DNA of 64,000 nucleotides from NCBI RefSeq assembly GCF_025370935.1, contig NC_133473.1, positions 14,658,127-14,722,126 of the forward strand, written 5' to 3'. Of the stretch, positions 37,409 to 48,566 are shown piece by piece. The notes beneath the pieces are model-generated. The model saw only the letters and a program-made list of their open reading frames with translations, had not been told where the DNA came from and ran no database searches. Each line of letters opens with the position of its first letter. Within the stretch, counting starts at the first letter, position 1. The position numbers and the translations under genes were made by a program. Origin of the DNA: Choristoneura fumiferana. Lineage: Eukaryota; Arthropoda; Insecta; Lepidoptera; Tortricidae.

Positions 37409-37675
37409 TACATTTCGCCCAGACATAGCTGCCTTAAACCGGTAGTCACGGAGTAGCAAGTTAGTCGCTTCTGTCTTCAACACTACTCTGGCACAAGGCT
37501 CAGTATTTGCGGCGGCGGGCACGCACGGGCGCGGATAAGCCGCGAATAAATGAAAATTGATTCCGAGATCGCTCCGCCCTCGCTTGACAAATAATACGTT
37601 TAGTAGACTTGATTAGATGGGCTGGTGCGTTGGCTGGGTTTTTGTTTTTTTTTTATCTGTGGCGTGAAACCCTTC

Positions 37676-37808
37676 ATTCAAACTTTGGTTTTATCCAAGT
37701 TCATCTGGAGACCGATTCGCTGAGACAAATTAGCAATGCTGCCCGCATCTGTTAGATCTTGCAATGTTTCAGCTATGATGACGATGGCGTCTGCAAATCT
37801 TTGCGCCA
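37676..37808 (-). pseudogene. Fragment of RTE-type reverse transcriptase catalytic domain
   Basis: The minus strand reads 'RFADAIVIIAETLQDLTDAG' then 'RIGLQMNLDKTKV'. This is the region around the reverse transcriptase box normally written FADD, followed by GLxMNxxKTK. The second catalytic Asp is Ala (FADA), so this copy could not polymerise even if complete. About 45 residues survive. It has the same orientation as the RTE tail at 35590-36112, and the two might be parts of one older insertion, but 1.5 kb of unrelated DNA separates them. Confidence 0.8.
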
Positions 37809-38427
37809 TTGCGCCAACCGCCAAACATATTAATATTATTATACCATAGTTTCACATTTCTTACGGAAATTTAGCGCCATAATTGCGAGGCGCTCAAACT
37901 GTTTGAAAATTAAAACTAGGTACTAGACGGGTACTAGGTACTAGGCGGCAAGAAGGGCCGTGTTGGTAGAATGGCCTCAATATCACTTGGCCATACCGAG
38001 ATTACATAGAAAAAAGCCCCGCAACTTTTCAAAGTCAAAGTCAGTGAGATTTATTTGCAAATACGTCATACAAACAGCAATAACTAAACGTAAAAAATAT
38101 AGGTAGCTACAGCACAAGGGCTGCGTCAATTAGGCGGGGGGAGCACGTGACGTCACTCATCTGCATCGCCATGATGCAAATTTAAATACAGTTGAAAACT
38201 CCAGTTTTTCCTGCAAGGTTATTTTTTAACACTTTGGCGGCAGCTGGGCTCGTTCTGGGTTATTATTATGTTGATTCTTTGTGTTGCGATTAAATTTTGT
38301 TTACTTTTGGCTAATTAAAAAACTGATAGCAAGAAGAACAGAAGTGTTATCGTCTGAATTTTTGTCCTAATCGTTTTCATAAAATAATGCTAGAATAAAA
38401 TTGTACGTTACAAGTTTCTTTAAATAT

Positions 38428-38628
38428 TCTTATGACTAGCTCGCTCCGCCCGCGTGGTATTCGGTTATCGCGCGCTGTTCCCTCGGGGATAAAAAGTAGC
38501 CTATGTCACTCTCGGGCCCATAAACTATCTCTATGCCAAAAATCACGTCGATCCGTGCTCCGTTACGGCGTGAAAGACGGACAAACATACAAACACACAC
38601 ACTTTCGCATTTATAATATTAGTAAATG
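38428..38628 (+). mobile_element. Dispersed repeat family G, copy 1
   Basis: Contains 'GGTTATCGCGCGCTGTTCCC', 'GGGATAAAAAGTAGCCTATG', 'CCAAAAATCACGTCGATCCG' and ends 'CGCATTTATAATATTAGTA'. It is one of the commonest dispersed repeats of lepidopteran genomes. Further copies: 41772-41993 and 42807-43026 (minus), and 44613-44855 (plus). Confidence 0.8.
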
Positions 38629-39178
38629 GATTTACTTTTTTACTAATATAAATTAAATTTATCTTACTGAACATGCGAACCATTATTATTATCCACTGAC
38701 AATAAATTAAATTTTAAATTCGGAGCACGACCACGTCGACCATCCCTTAAATTAATAAGCAAAAGATAAATTAAATACGCGTTACGTCTTTTTGTGTCCT
38801 GACAATAGTCCATTCATACAATCTGAACCGAACGACTAAGAAATTATGCAGCGTGAACACATTACTAATTGTAAAAATAATACTTCAAAAGGGCGTAAGA
38901 TGCTCCCTACTCTAAAAGGGCGTAAGTATAAAAAGCTGCAAAGTCACTTACGTCTTTTAGCTAAGCGTGACATGGCATCGTTAAAAAATATCGGAACGTC
39001 TGATATCGTGGGAATTTTACGGTGTTTAATGAGATGTAAAGGATGTTCTTTGCTGTTTGATATGAGGGATGTGATTAAGTTTGGGGCTTTGTAGCCGGCA
39101 GGGATGCACAAGACATTAATGCAGTTTGAAATAATAGGGTTGCTGCTTCAAATTATATCATCACATTTGAAAATTTTA

Positions 39179-39303
39179 CCTTCCTCGATCAACTCTACCT
39201 AGGTCTTCCTGGAGTTACAATATAGTTGACTATACTGCCTCTAGCACGATATTTATAAACTTTATAATAACAAATATCCTAGGTAGAGTTGATATGGGAA
39301 GGA
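39179..39303. mobile_element. MITE-like hairpin with AACTCTACCTAGG arms
   Basis: 'CCTTCCTCGATCAACTCTACC' is mirrored by 'GGTAGAGTTGATATGGGAAGG' about 75 nt later. Arms are about 25 nt with three mismatches. Non-coding interior. Confidence 0.65.
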
Positions 39304-41019
39304 AGAATTTTGAAGTCTAACTCAAGGCTTATTGGTATCCTATTCTTTCTAAATGAATTTTCCAAGAGGAAGAAAACGGAACTATGGTATTTGAATAATT
39401 ACGCAAAAATTATGTTTTCCTGTAAAACGATGGATCACGGGAAAATATTAAATGGACAAAATTAATACATATTAATACACGTAGTTCATTCACAATTTTT
39501 TTACAATGGGTAGTACCTACTGTGTGAAATCATTCAAATTCAACTCAACTCCCCCCCCCCCCTACTTCCCGGCCTCTACAGTAATGTACTATTTAACTAT
39601 TGAACAAAAATATACGTAAAATATTAGAAGTAGCAGCCCTAGTAATTTGCACACAACTGGCCAGTAGCGAATGGAGCACGACCACCGTAACAGTAGGGAC
39701 GCGCGCCGCGCAACATAATGCTACAGCCATAAAACCAAAGTGAATTCAATTTTGAACTCTGTTCTTATAGTAAAACATACCTCCTGTCTTCTGGGACGAT
39801 TTGACCACGGCAAACATAAGTTTGTCGTATAGTTAGCAAGGGAGGAACGTGTGTATGACGTTATAAAATAAAATTGAAGTCACAAGGGCGCTCGCCACCG
39901 ATCTAATTAAATGATAAGTGCGATCTTAGATTAATGTCCTACTGTGGATCGGGGATTTAATAATTTGTTTGCATCTAGCTCTGGAGATAATTAAGATTTG
40001 GTTAGTAAGAATTACTTGGCTTGTGAGTCTTTGTGGATTTTGTGGGCAAATTAATTATTTCGTGTGTTATTTGAGGTCTGAGGACTTGTTTTTTTTTACG
40101 TTATTTTGTCATATCTTTTAATTCCCAGATTACTCAATGTCAATTCAAAGTAATTTTGTAATTAAGTGATTCGATGTCAGAGGTTCGATATACCTATTTA
40201 AATAAATATGACGTTCTATCTGTTAAAGAGAAAAATACTTCTTTACTAAAATTACAACTACAAAGAGCCTGTTACTTTTATTTAATTTATTTATTTTCAC
40301 CCACTTATTTTTTTTTTGATTATAATAAATAATAACAGATATACTTATTTCGTTTTGAACTACAAACTAAACAGATGTTACGATTGTGAATAATTTATTT
40401 TAAAAAAACAGAGATGTTCGTGGACACGGCTAAAAAATAGCGTAACTGATTATTAGGTTTCCAACATAATTGTGTTTTTGTTTTACCTATCTACTTAGTT
40501 ACATATTTTTTTCACATTAGATCATAGTCCGTTGAATACAAAGATCCCATAATCGCCTCAATCCGCGTCACCCTCACTAGATTTATCATTTACCAACACC
40601 CGCCATTCGCACGACACTTAAACGCCAGTTACAGTTCTGTATTTATTCTAACCGCTATCGCTAAATAAAAGCAACAAGCCAAACTTAATGGAGTGTAATC
40701 CCGATTCCGTATTAACACCCTGTTGGGATGGGAAATCATAATAGAGCTTAGAAGCTGAACTGTGGCGTGGAATAAAGGGCAGCAAACGGTGGTAATGGCT
40801 CTTGGTGCGTGCGTATCGCGTGATCTATCTCGAATATGATCTTACTTACTCACTCGCCATACAGACGGACTGCACTGCAACTGCAACATAACTGCCAACT
40901 GCCAATTACAGTTCTGTTGCAGTCAGCACAACTGCTTGCAAACGGCACGTTGGTGACGATCTTTAAAAAAGCAAAATGCGATACCTTACGTGTATTACTT
41001 TAACTCATTTCTACCTAGG
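39304..41019. other. Gene-free stretch
   Basis: No gene is supported. A run of 12 C lies at 39550-39562. GC-moderate non-repeat segments occur at 40540-40700 and 40860-40960. Confidence 0.45.
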
Positions 41020-41224
41020 TAAGGTAGAGCAACCGCAGATAACCGTTGGGAGAGAAAAATCCTCGGGCGACCACGAACCGAAAGACTAAGCGTTGGCAGG
41101 CCTCCCAGTAGGTGGAGTAAAGACATTGTGAGAGTTGCGGGCAACCAGTGGACGGAAGTGACGAGTTGTCGTTCATTGTGGTGTCTTTGTTCAGCAATGG
41201 ACGTCTTCCGGCTGATATAATGAA
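41020..41224 (+). pseudogene. RTE-type LINE C-terminal fragment
   Basis: The frame 'RPRTERLSVGRPPSRWSKDI' continuing 'VRVAGNQWTEVTSCRSLW' is the RTE tail motif GRPPxRWxxDI.xVAG. It ends with 'AATGGACGTCTTCCGGCTGA', equivalent to the usual 'AGTGGACGTC..GGCTGA' 3' sequence. Truncated at the 5' side. Confidence 0.8.
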
Positions 41225-41376
41225 GGTAGAGCAAATCAAACTGATATTACTCAGGGTCTATTTTAACCATCTGTGTATTCCATAGTTACACTCTTTGACA
41301 AAGGGCGACTGTTTCACTGAACTGTCAGTCATTCCTAATTCGGCTGCTTAATCAGGAGCGCACCATTAGCTGCATT

Positions 41377-41438
41377 AGTGCCCGTGTTTGTGCCCGTTTG
41401 TGCCCGTTTGTGCCATACGTGCCGCGATTGTGCCCGCA
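41377..41438 (+). repeat. GTGCCCGTTT minisatellite
   Basis: GTGCCC recurs five times within 60 bp, partly as tandem 'GTGCCCGTTT' units, then as decayed units ('GTGCCATACGTGCCGCGATT'). Short and imperfect. Confidence 0.75.
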
Positions 41439-41499
41439 GTTTCCCGGTAATTTAATGGGTCTCGATATGAAGGGTATTTGTCACTACTATTATGCACAT

Positions 41500-41706
41500 C
41501 ATGTGCGGAATTACATTTGAAATTTACCACGAGCTTTGCGGTGAAGGAAAACATCGTGTGGAAACCTGCACAAACCTGCGAAGCAATTCAATGGTGCGTG
41601 TGAAGTTCCCAATCCGCACTGGGCCCGCATGGGAACTATGGCCCAAGCCCTCTTGTTCTGAGAGGAGGCCTGTGCCCAGCAGTGGGACGTATATAGGCTG
41701 GGATGA
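41500..41706 (+). mobile_element. LINE 3' end, GGCCTGTGCCCAGCAGTGGGAC type
   Basis: 'GTGAAGTTCCCAATCCGCAC', 'TGGGCCCGCATGGGAACTA', 'GAGAGGAGGCCTGTGCCCAG' and 'CAGTGGGACGTATATAGGCT' make up a 3'-end module common in lepidopteran LINEs, ending near 'GGGATGATTATG'. The minus-strand copy at 46436-46560 has the same blocks. Confidence 0.75.
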
Positions 41707-41771
41707 TTATGCACATCGACGCAGAGCGGGTTGGATATAGACGCAGATTTCAAAGCACTTTACTTATATCC

Positions 41772-41993
41772 ATACCTACTAATATTATAAATGCGAAAGT
41801 GTGTGTTTCTATGTTTGTCCGTCTTTCACGTGGAAACGGAGCGACGGATCGACGTGATTTTTGGCATAGAGATAGTTTATGGGGCAGAGAGTGACATAGG
41901 CTACTTTTTATCCCGGAAAATACGCAGTTCCCGAGGGAAAAGCGCGCGATAACCGAATACCACGCGGGCGAGGCCGCGGGCAAAAGCTAGTAG
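41772..41993 (-). mobile_element. Dispersed repeat family G, copy 2
   Basis: Plus-strand order is 'TACTAATATTATAAATGCGA', 'CGACGTGATTTTTGGCATAG', 'GACATAGGCTACTTTTTATC' and 'CGCGCGATAACCGAATACC', the reverse complement of copy 1. Confidence 0.85.
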
Positions 41994-42491
41994 TTTTTAT
42001 ACATTAAACTTTTAGTTTAGAATCGTGAACCAGTCTATGCAAATCAATGTGAACGTTGAAAATTAGTGAAATATGGCAAACCAAAAAACAAGCAAATAAA
42101 TATTTAATATAGGTTAGGTAGGTGTTACATTTCAAAACAAAAACTTTCAAATATCAAAGTATAGAACTTTTTCTAACCTGCGCGTGAGTTACAAATAAAA
42201 TAATCTTTTTTTTTTTAATATTACATACAAAAATGAAACATCGAGTTACGGTCAAAATCTAAAATTTTGTTTGACAAAATGTTTCTCCAGGTCAGAAAGA
42301 ACGTTTTCTCAGAACAACCAACAAAACACTACGCGCCATATCATTAACAAAACATTGACTTTCCTAACATCAAGCAATGCCTCGCATTTACACATCCTAC
42401 ATATTATGTCACAGTATAAACACAGTAAGGGATCTGCCAATAAGTCTCAAGTAGATCTGTCACTTTCAGCTTTCTATACGGTTGCCAAAGA

Positions 42492-42569
42492 AAGTCCAGT
42501 GTAAACTGGTACATTCTCGTAGTAAAGTTACCACTTTACTAAGATAATGTACCAGTTTATACTGGACTT
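42492..42569. mobile_element. 78-bp near-perfect hairpin
   Basis: 'AAGTCCAGTGTAAACTGGTA' pairs with 'TACCAGTTTATACTGGACTT', and the arms continue to 'AGTAAAGT' / 'ACTTTACT' around the 4-nt loop TACC. This is the tightest palindrome in the window. A minimal MITE is the likely explanation. Confidence 0.8.
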
Positions 42570-42806
42570 ACGTGTCAACTTGGATTATTTTATTTGCACA
42601 CGTATCTATAGAGAAGAGATTGTATTCGCAATCTACAAACTTTTATAGTGACTTTAACAAATTCAAACTCGATGCAGTCACGGCAAATAATATTTTAAAT
42701 TCTCATTAAGCTCAGCTAGTTCACTTTAGCCTTCCGCAAGAAAAACCAGGAAGAAACCAGACGAATATCTTTCCATAGCACTTCTTTATCGCTTACCTAC
42801 TTTCTT

Positions 42807-43026
42807 ATCCTACTATATTATAAATGCGAAAGTTTGTAAGTTTGTTTGTTTGTTTGTTACTTCATCGCGTCTAAACCACTGAACTGATTTAGATGAAATT
42901 CAATGTACAGATAGTTTGAGTCCCAGAGAAGGACATAGGATAGTTTTTATCCCGGAAAATTGCATAGTTCCCGCGGGATAGCGATAAACGAATTCTGCGC
43001 GGACGCAGTCGCGGGTAACGGCTAGT
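42807..43026 (-). mobile_element. Dispersed repeat family G, copy 3 (diverged subfamily)
   Basis: Starts 'TACTATATTATAAATGCGAA', then (GTTT)n, 'GAACTGATTTAGATGAAATT', 'GGATAGTTTTTATCCCGGAA' and ends 'CGCGGGTAACGGCTAGT'. Same layout as 41772-41993 but a different internal sequence. Confidence 0.8.
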
Positions 43027-43539
43027 GCTAAAATAAACGAAGCGTAATCATGACAACAGGGCAAACGGCAAGTTTTGTAACTCACCTACTGGATTTACAC
43101 TATGCCCGTGTCCTAGGATCTATCCATTGCAGACTAACCGACGCACGCGCCGGCACGCGCTATCTCCCGCAGAATCTCGGATCATGGTCACACTAGCCGG
43201 GGGCTTAACAAAATTTATGGTCCAATATTAAACCATTCAAAGCCTGGTCGTAAATAAAAATGACGATTCAATTTTTTTTAACCTAATTGTCGGTTTTGTA
43301 TTGTGCGGTGGTGATAAGGAAATAGTACTATGGTCGATTTATCATCAGTTCACAAGAAAAAAAAAACATTTCACAAACTGATTTGGCAAATCTACTTACA
43401 TATGGCACTAGTCCCACCGCCGGCGAGTAGCGAGAAGAGAATGTTTTTTAGTATGGAAAATTTGTCGCTCAGCAACAAAAGCGATAAGATTACACTCTCT
43501 TCTCGCTACATAAAAAAATAATATTAACCCTGTTAAGTT

Positions 43540-43753
43540 TACTTCTTGAGTACTTATTTTAAAAAGTAACATAACGTCTCACGTCTGAAATCGAGTTTAG
43601 CTCGACATGTTTCGGGATAATCCGTAACCCTTCAACTGAGAGCAACGCGATTCGACGGCTGCTGCAACACGCGCACTGCGCGCCGCCGCTCTGCTCGCGC
43701 GACTACCCGACGAAACTAATACCGGCGCACAACTACCCACGTTTTCATCGTCA
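43540..43753. mobile_element. GC-rich dispersed repeat abutting GGTTCCG-type element
   Basis: 'GAGTACTTATTTTAAAAAGT', 'AAATCGAGTTTAGCTCGACA', 'CATGTTTCGGGATAATCCGT' and a GC-rich block at 43640-43735 resemble a known type of lepidopteran interspersed repeat. It directly precedes the next element, so this is a nested or abutting pair. Confidence 0.5.
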
Positions 43754-44418
43754 TTAGAGTTCCGGAGCCAAAATGGCAAAAACGGAACCCTTATAGTTTC
43801 GCCATGTCTGTCTGTCTGTCTGTCTGTACGTCCGCGGCTTTGCTCAGGGACTATCAATGCTAGAAAGCTGTAATTTTGCACGGATATATATGTAAACTAT
43901 GCCGACAAAGTGGTACAATAAAAAAATTAAATAAAAATTTTTTTAGGGTACCTCCCATAGAAAGTGGGGATGATTTTTTTTCTCATCCAACCCTGTTGTG
44001 TGGGATATCGTTGGATAGGTTAGGTTAGGTTAGGTTAAAACCATTAGAGGTTTGCTAAGACGATTTTTCGATTCAGTGACTTGTTTGCGAAATATTCAAT
44101 TTTAAAGTGCAAATTTTCATTAAAATCGAGCGTCCCTCCCCCTCTAAAATCTAAACCGATGGGCGGAAAAATTTGAAAAACTCCGGGATGGTAGTAAATA
44201 TATCAAACTTCAAGGAAAACTATAACGGCTAAGTTTGCTTGAGAATTATTAGTAGTTTAAGAGTAAATAGCAACCTAAGGTATAAAATATAGTAATACCT
44301 AAACTTGGAAGATTCCGTATAAAATACGAAATCCTTAGAAAAATATTACTTATTTTTTTCGTAATGGCTACGGAACCCTATTTCGGGCGTGTCCGACACG
44401 CTCTTGGCCGGTTTTTTT
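43754..44418 (-). mobile_element. GGTTCCG-type interspersed repeat, copy with TTAGG insert
   Basis: Closely matches 22274-22951 and 49567-50046. At 44016-44036 it carries 'TAGGTTAGGTTAGGTTAGG' where the other two copies have a short non-repetitive 'AGATAGGTCTTTT'-type sequence. Otherwise the same ends and interior. Confidence 0.85.
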
Positions 44419-44612
44419 GTTATAATTATCAAATATAGGATGGTACACAACACTAAAAACATCCCTCCGTAAAGGCACATCCACACTAACCGATGACGCA
44501 GCACGAGTATTTAACACGGTTTTCCGACACGGCGGTACCGACCACCCACTATCCCGGTTAACCCTCCAGTCCCGCTTCTTGAGTACTATCGAATAATGCA
44601 AATATATCAAAC

Positions 44613-44855
44613 TAGCTTATGCCCGCAACTTCGTCTGCGCGTATCTAGGTTATCGCGCGGTGGCGCCCTCTACCGGAATAAGATATACTATGTTGATCCT
44701 TGAGGTTCAAACTACCTATATACCAAATTTCATCAAAATCGGTTCAGTGGTTTAGACGTGAAAGCGTAAAAGACAGACAGCTAGATAGACAGACAGACGA
44801 GTTACTTTCGCGTTTATAATATTATTATATATATTATATATTAGTAGGGATTAAG
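44613..44855 (+). mobile_element. Dispersed repeat family G, copy 4
   Basis: Starts 'ACTAGCTTATGCCCGCAACT', then 'CCAAATTTCATCAAAATCGG', 'TTCAGTGGTTTAGACGTGAA', a GACA-rich part and an end 'TTCGCGTTTATAATATTA' that has expanded into a TA-rich tail. Confidence 0.8.
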
Positions 44856-46435
44856 TATGTTGTAGTATTGTCATATCTATCGAAGCGCATCCCAAAGTTA
44901 TGTCTCATACGATTTGCCTCAAGGCAGCTCGGTCAGTGTGAACTCAGTGTGAATGTAACTGACATTTTCTGTGAAAAGGTTCCTTATTGGATCACGGTGC
45001 AGTTGTTCGGTAACACCATTAGACGCGTTCAACAAACATTGTACCTGATTAAGTCTGACTTATAAAAAAACTTATAAAAACGAAGTTACATGCACACAAT
45101 CCAGCTATTAACATGGTAGTTAATGAAGCATTAAGAAATAATTAGTACGAGTACATGTCTATCTATATTTGACTTGCATGAGACCGATGTACACTCAGCT
45201 ACAGGGAAATGTATAAAAATAAACTTATGAAGATTTTTCTTTTTTTTATTATGAGAGGGAGGGTAACGAGCAAGCGGGACATATCATTGTGAAGTAAAAT
45301 GGAATACAAGCCTCTTTGTGGAAATAGTGATAACGGTTCTCCATCTCCAAATATAAACTGATTATTGTCAATTTTTAAAAAGGCTAGTACTTGCCCTATA
45401 GTCCAAAAATATAACGAAGAGTAACACCGAACGAGTAAAGTGCATCCGATCTCAATGCTCATTATTGCCAATTTACCAATATCACTTTTATTGAACGATC
45501 AAATCCTCTTAAACAAGAATCTACTGTTAAAATATGCAGGCCGAAAATCAACAGAGATCAACACAGCGACAGTCCAGTTTAATTAACAGAGCGAGCTAGG
45601 GCAATTTTTTTTCGAATGTCTGTTCGGCTATTCGGCTGTTCTATAGGTCGTATTTCACATCAGATTTAAAAAAAGCAGGTTCGATAATTACCTAAATAGT
45701 TTTTTTTTGCGGATGAAATTTTTTATTTAAAAAAAAACGCTAAGCCATGTGAATGACATTGGCATCAAACTTATAACACCCCGCTCTTTGCGTCGGGGGT
45801 TAACAAAATAACATTTCAGCCATTTCGCGAGGTCCACAGATCCAAAGCTACAATTGAACAAGACACAATTTTTTTTTCTAATAATGTTTTCAACTTTTGC
45901 GATTTTCACCCATATTTACTACCACAACTTGACTTTCACACTAACTTGACTTTCGTAACACTCTTTTACTAACCAAACAACAACAGAGAGCAATACCGAG
46001 AGCACGAATGATCTCCAATAACCCGTAAATACATACCTGCATAGCGCGCGCGCCCCACCGCTCATTTGTACTCCCGACATTTTAATAATCGCATATTTTT
46101 AGACAAGATGCAGGCAGTAAAGAGAATTTGGCGTTGCCTGAACTGACTAGTTTTAATGAAGGCAAACGACTCTATCATTTTTATTTATGCTTGATTGTTG
46201 ACCCAGCCCTAAGAAGTAGTATAGATATTAGCAAAGCTTATAAATAACACAGTAAATAAAAATAAAACTTTGGAAATTGGGTAATAATACCACTACTCAC
46301 TTACTATGTTATGGTGTTCAATAAACAGTCATTGTATTGATTTAGTTCTTGCAATACAAACTCCTTAAAACATTATGCCAAATCTAATTCTGGTCACAAA
46401 AAAATATTAAAATGACATGCTGCCACGATCATCTG
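44856..46435. other. Stretch without supported gene
   Basis: No recognised gene or repeat. A GC-rich patch at about 46037-46080 contains a possible minus-strand first coding exon with a donor site (discussed in findings). This is too speculative to call as a gene. Confidence 0.4.
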
Positions 46436-46560
46436 CACTGCAGGGCACGGGCCTCCTCTCAGAATGAGAAGTTCCAACGCGGGCCCAGTGCGGATTGGGA
46501 ACTTCACACACACCAATGAATTTCATCTCAGAAGTGTACTAGTTTCCTTCGCCGTAAAGC
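46436..46560 (-). mobile_element. LINE 3' end, GGCCTGTGCCC type, second copy
   Basis: 'GGGCACGGGCCTCCTCTCAG', 'CAACGCGGGCCCAGTGCGGA' and 'TTGGGAACTTCACACACACC' are the reverse complement of the blocks in 41500-41706. Confidence 0.7.
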
Positions 46561-47891
46561 TAAGAAGAAGAAAGCTTTCGCGCGTTCATTCCAAAAAACT
46601 CAGAAGTGCGCGACTTTAAACTGCCACAATATTTACCTAAAACATTTTTAGTTATTACCAGATCTAAAATTCATGACTAATAAAGTACAGGGAACATTCA
46701 TCTAATTACTTACAATCTGATACAACACTTTTAAATCATCTCACTCGTATTAGCTTTAACAGTCACGTTACATTCCTTAATCCTGCTTAGACTTGCCATA
46801 CGATAGCCATAAAGCTAATGATTATCAAATCACAGACAAGACAAACCAGCATTTCCAGCAATTATCCAAACGCCCAATTCCCTATCGGCCCGCGACACAC
46901 GCGCATCCCACGACCGTGAGTCGTGTCTTTAGAATTTTAATTAAATTGTTCATTGGCTTAATTAAATCGATTATTAAAACCGGAGCTGCAATGTTGCGAT
47001 TGTTATTTCAGTGTACGCTGTTTGTCGTTGCCGAATACATTTCAGAATACGAATGTTACGAATGTAAATTATCGAATATTCGTGTAGAAACATGAGAACT
47101 AATAATCGAGGTATTACTCTCTGGAATGAGGCAGGGTTTTGCCGTTTGTTTATTGAGGTCGTTGATCTCTATCCCTTATAAGTACAATAAGTAGATCCTA
47201 GTCTCAAAAATAATGTCGTTTAAGTAAGAAGTGGCAATGGGAGCTATTTTAGTTGGTGTCCGCTAGCTGAAATAATGGCTCCAATTGATGTATAATTTTT
47301 TCAGCGAACTTATTACAAGCTTTTATTTTCTTTCAATCATGTTTTTTTTTAATATAGATAAGAATAATGTATACGTTGACATTAAAATAACACAGAATAA
47401 TAATGCATTTTTCAGTATTTTACCATCACTTCAGGATGTCATTAACTAAGAATAAAATTCGTAAAAAATATTGTCTACTACTCTACTGGTATTTCAAGAC
47501 CAGTAAGACCAGAAGAAGACGTGGCCACTATATTTTTTAATAAAATAGTTTAAAATAGTTTCTCTCGTGTTTTACTTTACATTTCCAACAATCTATAGGT
47601 AAATCAATCAACCCTTAGTTTTCCAATGCGCTAGTAAATTGAGTTCGACGTACGGAGCTCTCATAAAGTCATAAAGACTAAAACATGTCGCTCAGGCAAC
47701 TATGTTGGCAAGGCCCCTTATAAAACTGTCTGTTTACCTAGGTAATTATTGTCGAAATCAAATTATAGATAGATGCGGAACGTGAAGAGACTAGCCTGTG
47801 CATATCGAGTAATCATATTAATAAAATAAGACGTCTACCAGCTAAAATACACACGATTTTTTTGATTGCCGCTCATTCAATACTTTGGGAA
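46561..47891. other. Gene-free stretch
   Basis: No gene is supported. A 100-codon plus-strand frame (46793-47095) has no motif. Its region combines 'TTTTAATTAAATTG' and 'GGCTTAATTAAATCG' TAAT cores with moderate GC and could be non-coding regulatory DNA. Confidence 0.4.
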
Positions 47892-47958
47892 TAGGGGGCT
47901 ACTAAGGAAAGTCCGTATCATACCGTCCCTCTCTCACTCTTGTATTAAGAGTCGCCAG
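47892..47958. mobile_element. Fragment of MITE family B
   Basis: 'GGGCTACTAAGGAAAGTCCG' and 'CATACCGTCCCTCTCTCACT' match the left half of the units at 15541 and 15674. Confidence 0.6.
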
Positions 47959-48116
47959 TACCACAGAATTACTAAAAGTACAACAGGTTGACGCTTGAAA
48001 TATTCATAGAATATTTAGTCGTATATTCACTTTAAAAGTAGATAACTAAATTAAAATAAAATAAATATTTAAGTTAGTCGTATATTCACTTCAAAACTAA
48101 ATAACTAAATTAAAAT

Positions 48117-48236
48117 AAATATATAAGGGGGGCTCCCATACAGCAAACGTGTTTTATTTTTGCTAATGTATAATGTTGTATAGATAATGGTACGGAAACC
48201 TTCGTGCGCGAGTCCGACTCGCACTAGGCCGGTTTT
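48117..48236 (-). mobile_element. Fragment of GGTTCCG-type repeat
   Basis: 'GGGGGGCTCCCATACAGCAA', 'GATAATGGTACGGAAACCTT' and 'GCGCGAGTCCGACTCGCACT' are the reverse complement of the first 110 bases of 18073-18361. Confidence 0.8.
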
Positions 48237-48300
48237 TAAACATTTTAGCACAGTTGTCATTTTGAGATTATTTCCATGCCCTAAAAATTGTCTATAAATC

Positions 48301-48374
48301 GGCGGCCGATCGTAAAATCCGCCAGATCACGAAATTCCTAGGCATATCATAAAATGGCGGCGTTTTACGATCGG
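48301..48374. mobile_element. Hairpin repeat with CGATCGTAAAA arms
   Basis: 'GGCGGCCGATCGTAAAATCC' is mirrored by 'GGCGTTTTACGATCGG'; the interior 'GATCACGAAATTCCTAGGCA' belongs to the same short pattern. Palindromic non-coding repeat. Confidence 0.6.
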
Positions 48375-48470
48375 TAACAGTAACACTAACTAAAAATATA
48401 GGCCATATCTGAACATATTATAGAAAACTTATGATATGTATGTAGATAAAGTTATGTATGCGGCTATACA

Positions 48471-48566
48471 TAATTAGGCATTAAAACACTCGTGTGATCT
48501 TATTATGAAACTCGCCTTCGGCTCGTTTCATAAAACCACACTCGTACTTTAATGCCTCTCATTATG
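48471..48566. mobile_element. Foldback element with AGGCATTAAAACACTCGTG arms
   Basis: 'TAGGCATTAAAACACTCGTG' pairs with 'CACTCGTACTTTAATGCCT', and 'TTATGAAACTCGC' pairs with 'GCTCGTTTCATAA', leaving a very short loop. Near-complete palindrome of about 95 bp. Confidence 0.75.

Noticed and set aside
38846..39094. 82-codon Lys/Arg-rich frame with repeated KGRK motif
   Set aside because: The repeat 'AAAAGGGCGTAAG' explains the motif; no homolog recognised and no splice or promoter context.
43597..43881. 94-codon minus-strand frame with Arg/Ala-rich end
   Set aside because: Spans the junction of two dispersed repeats (43540-43753 and 43754-44418).
46793..47095. 100-codon plus-strand frame with a hydrophobic middle
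   Set aside because: The hydrophobic segment is encoded by TAAT-rich sequence typical of non-coding DNA here; no family resemblance.
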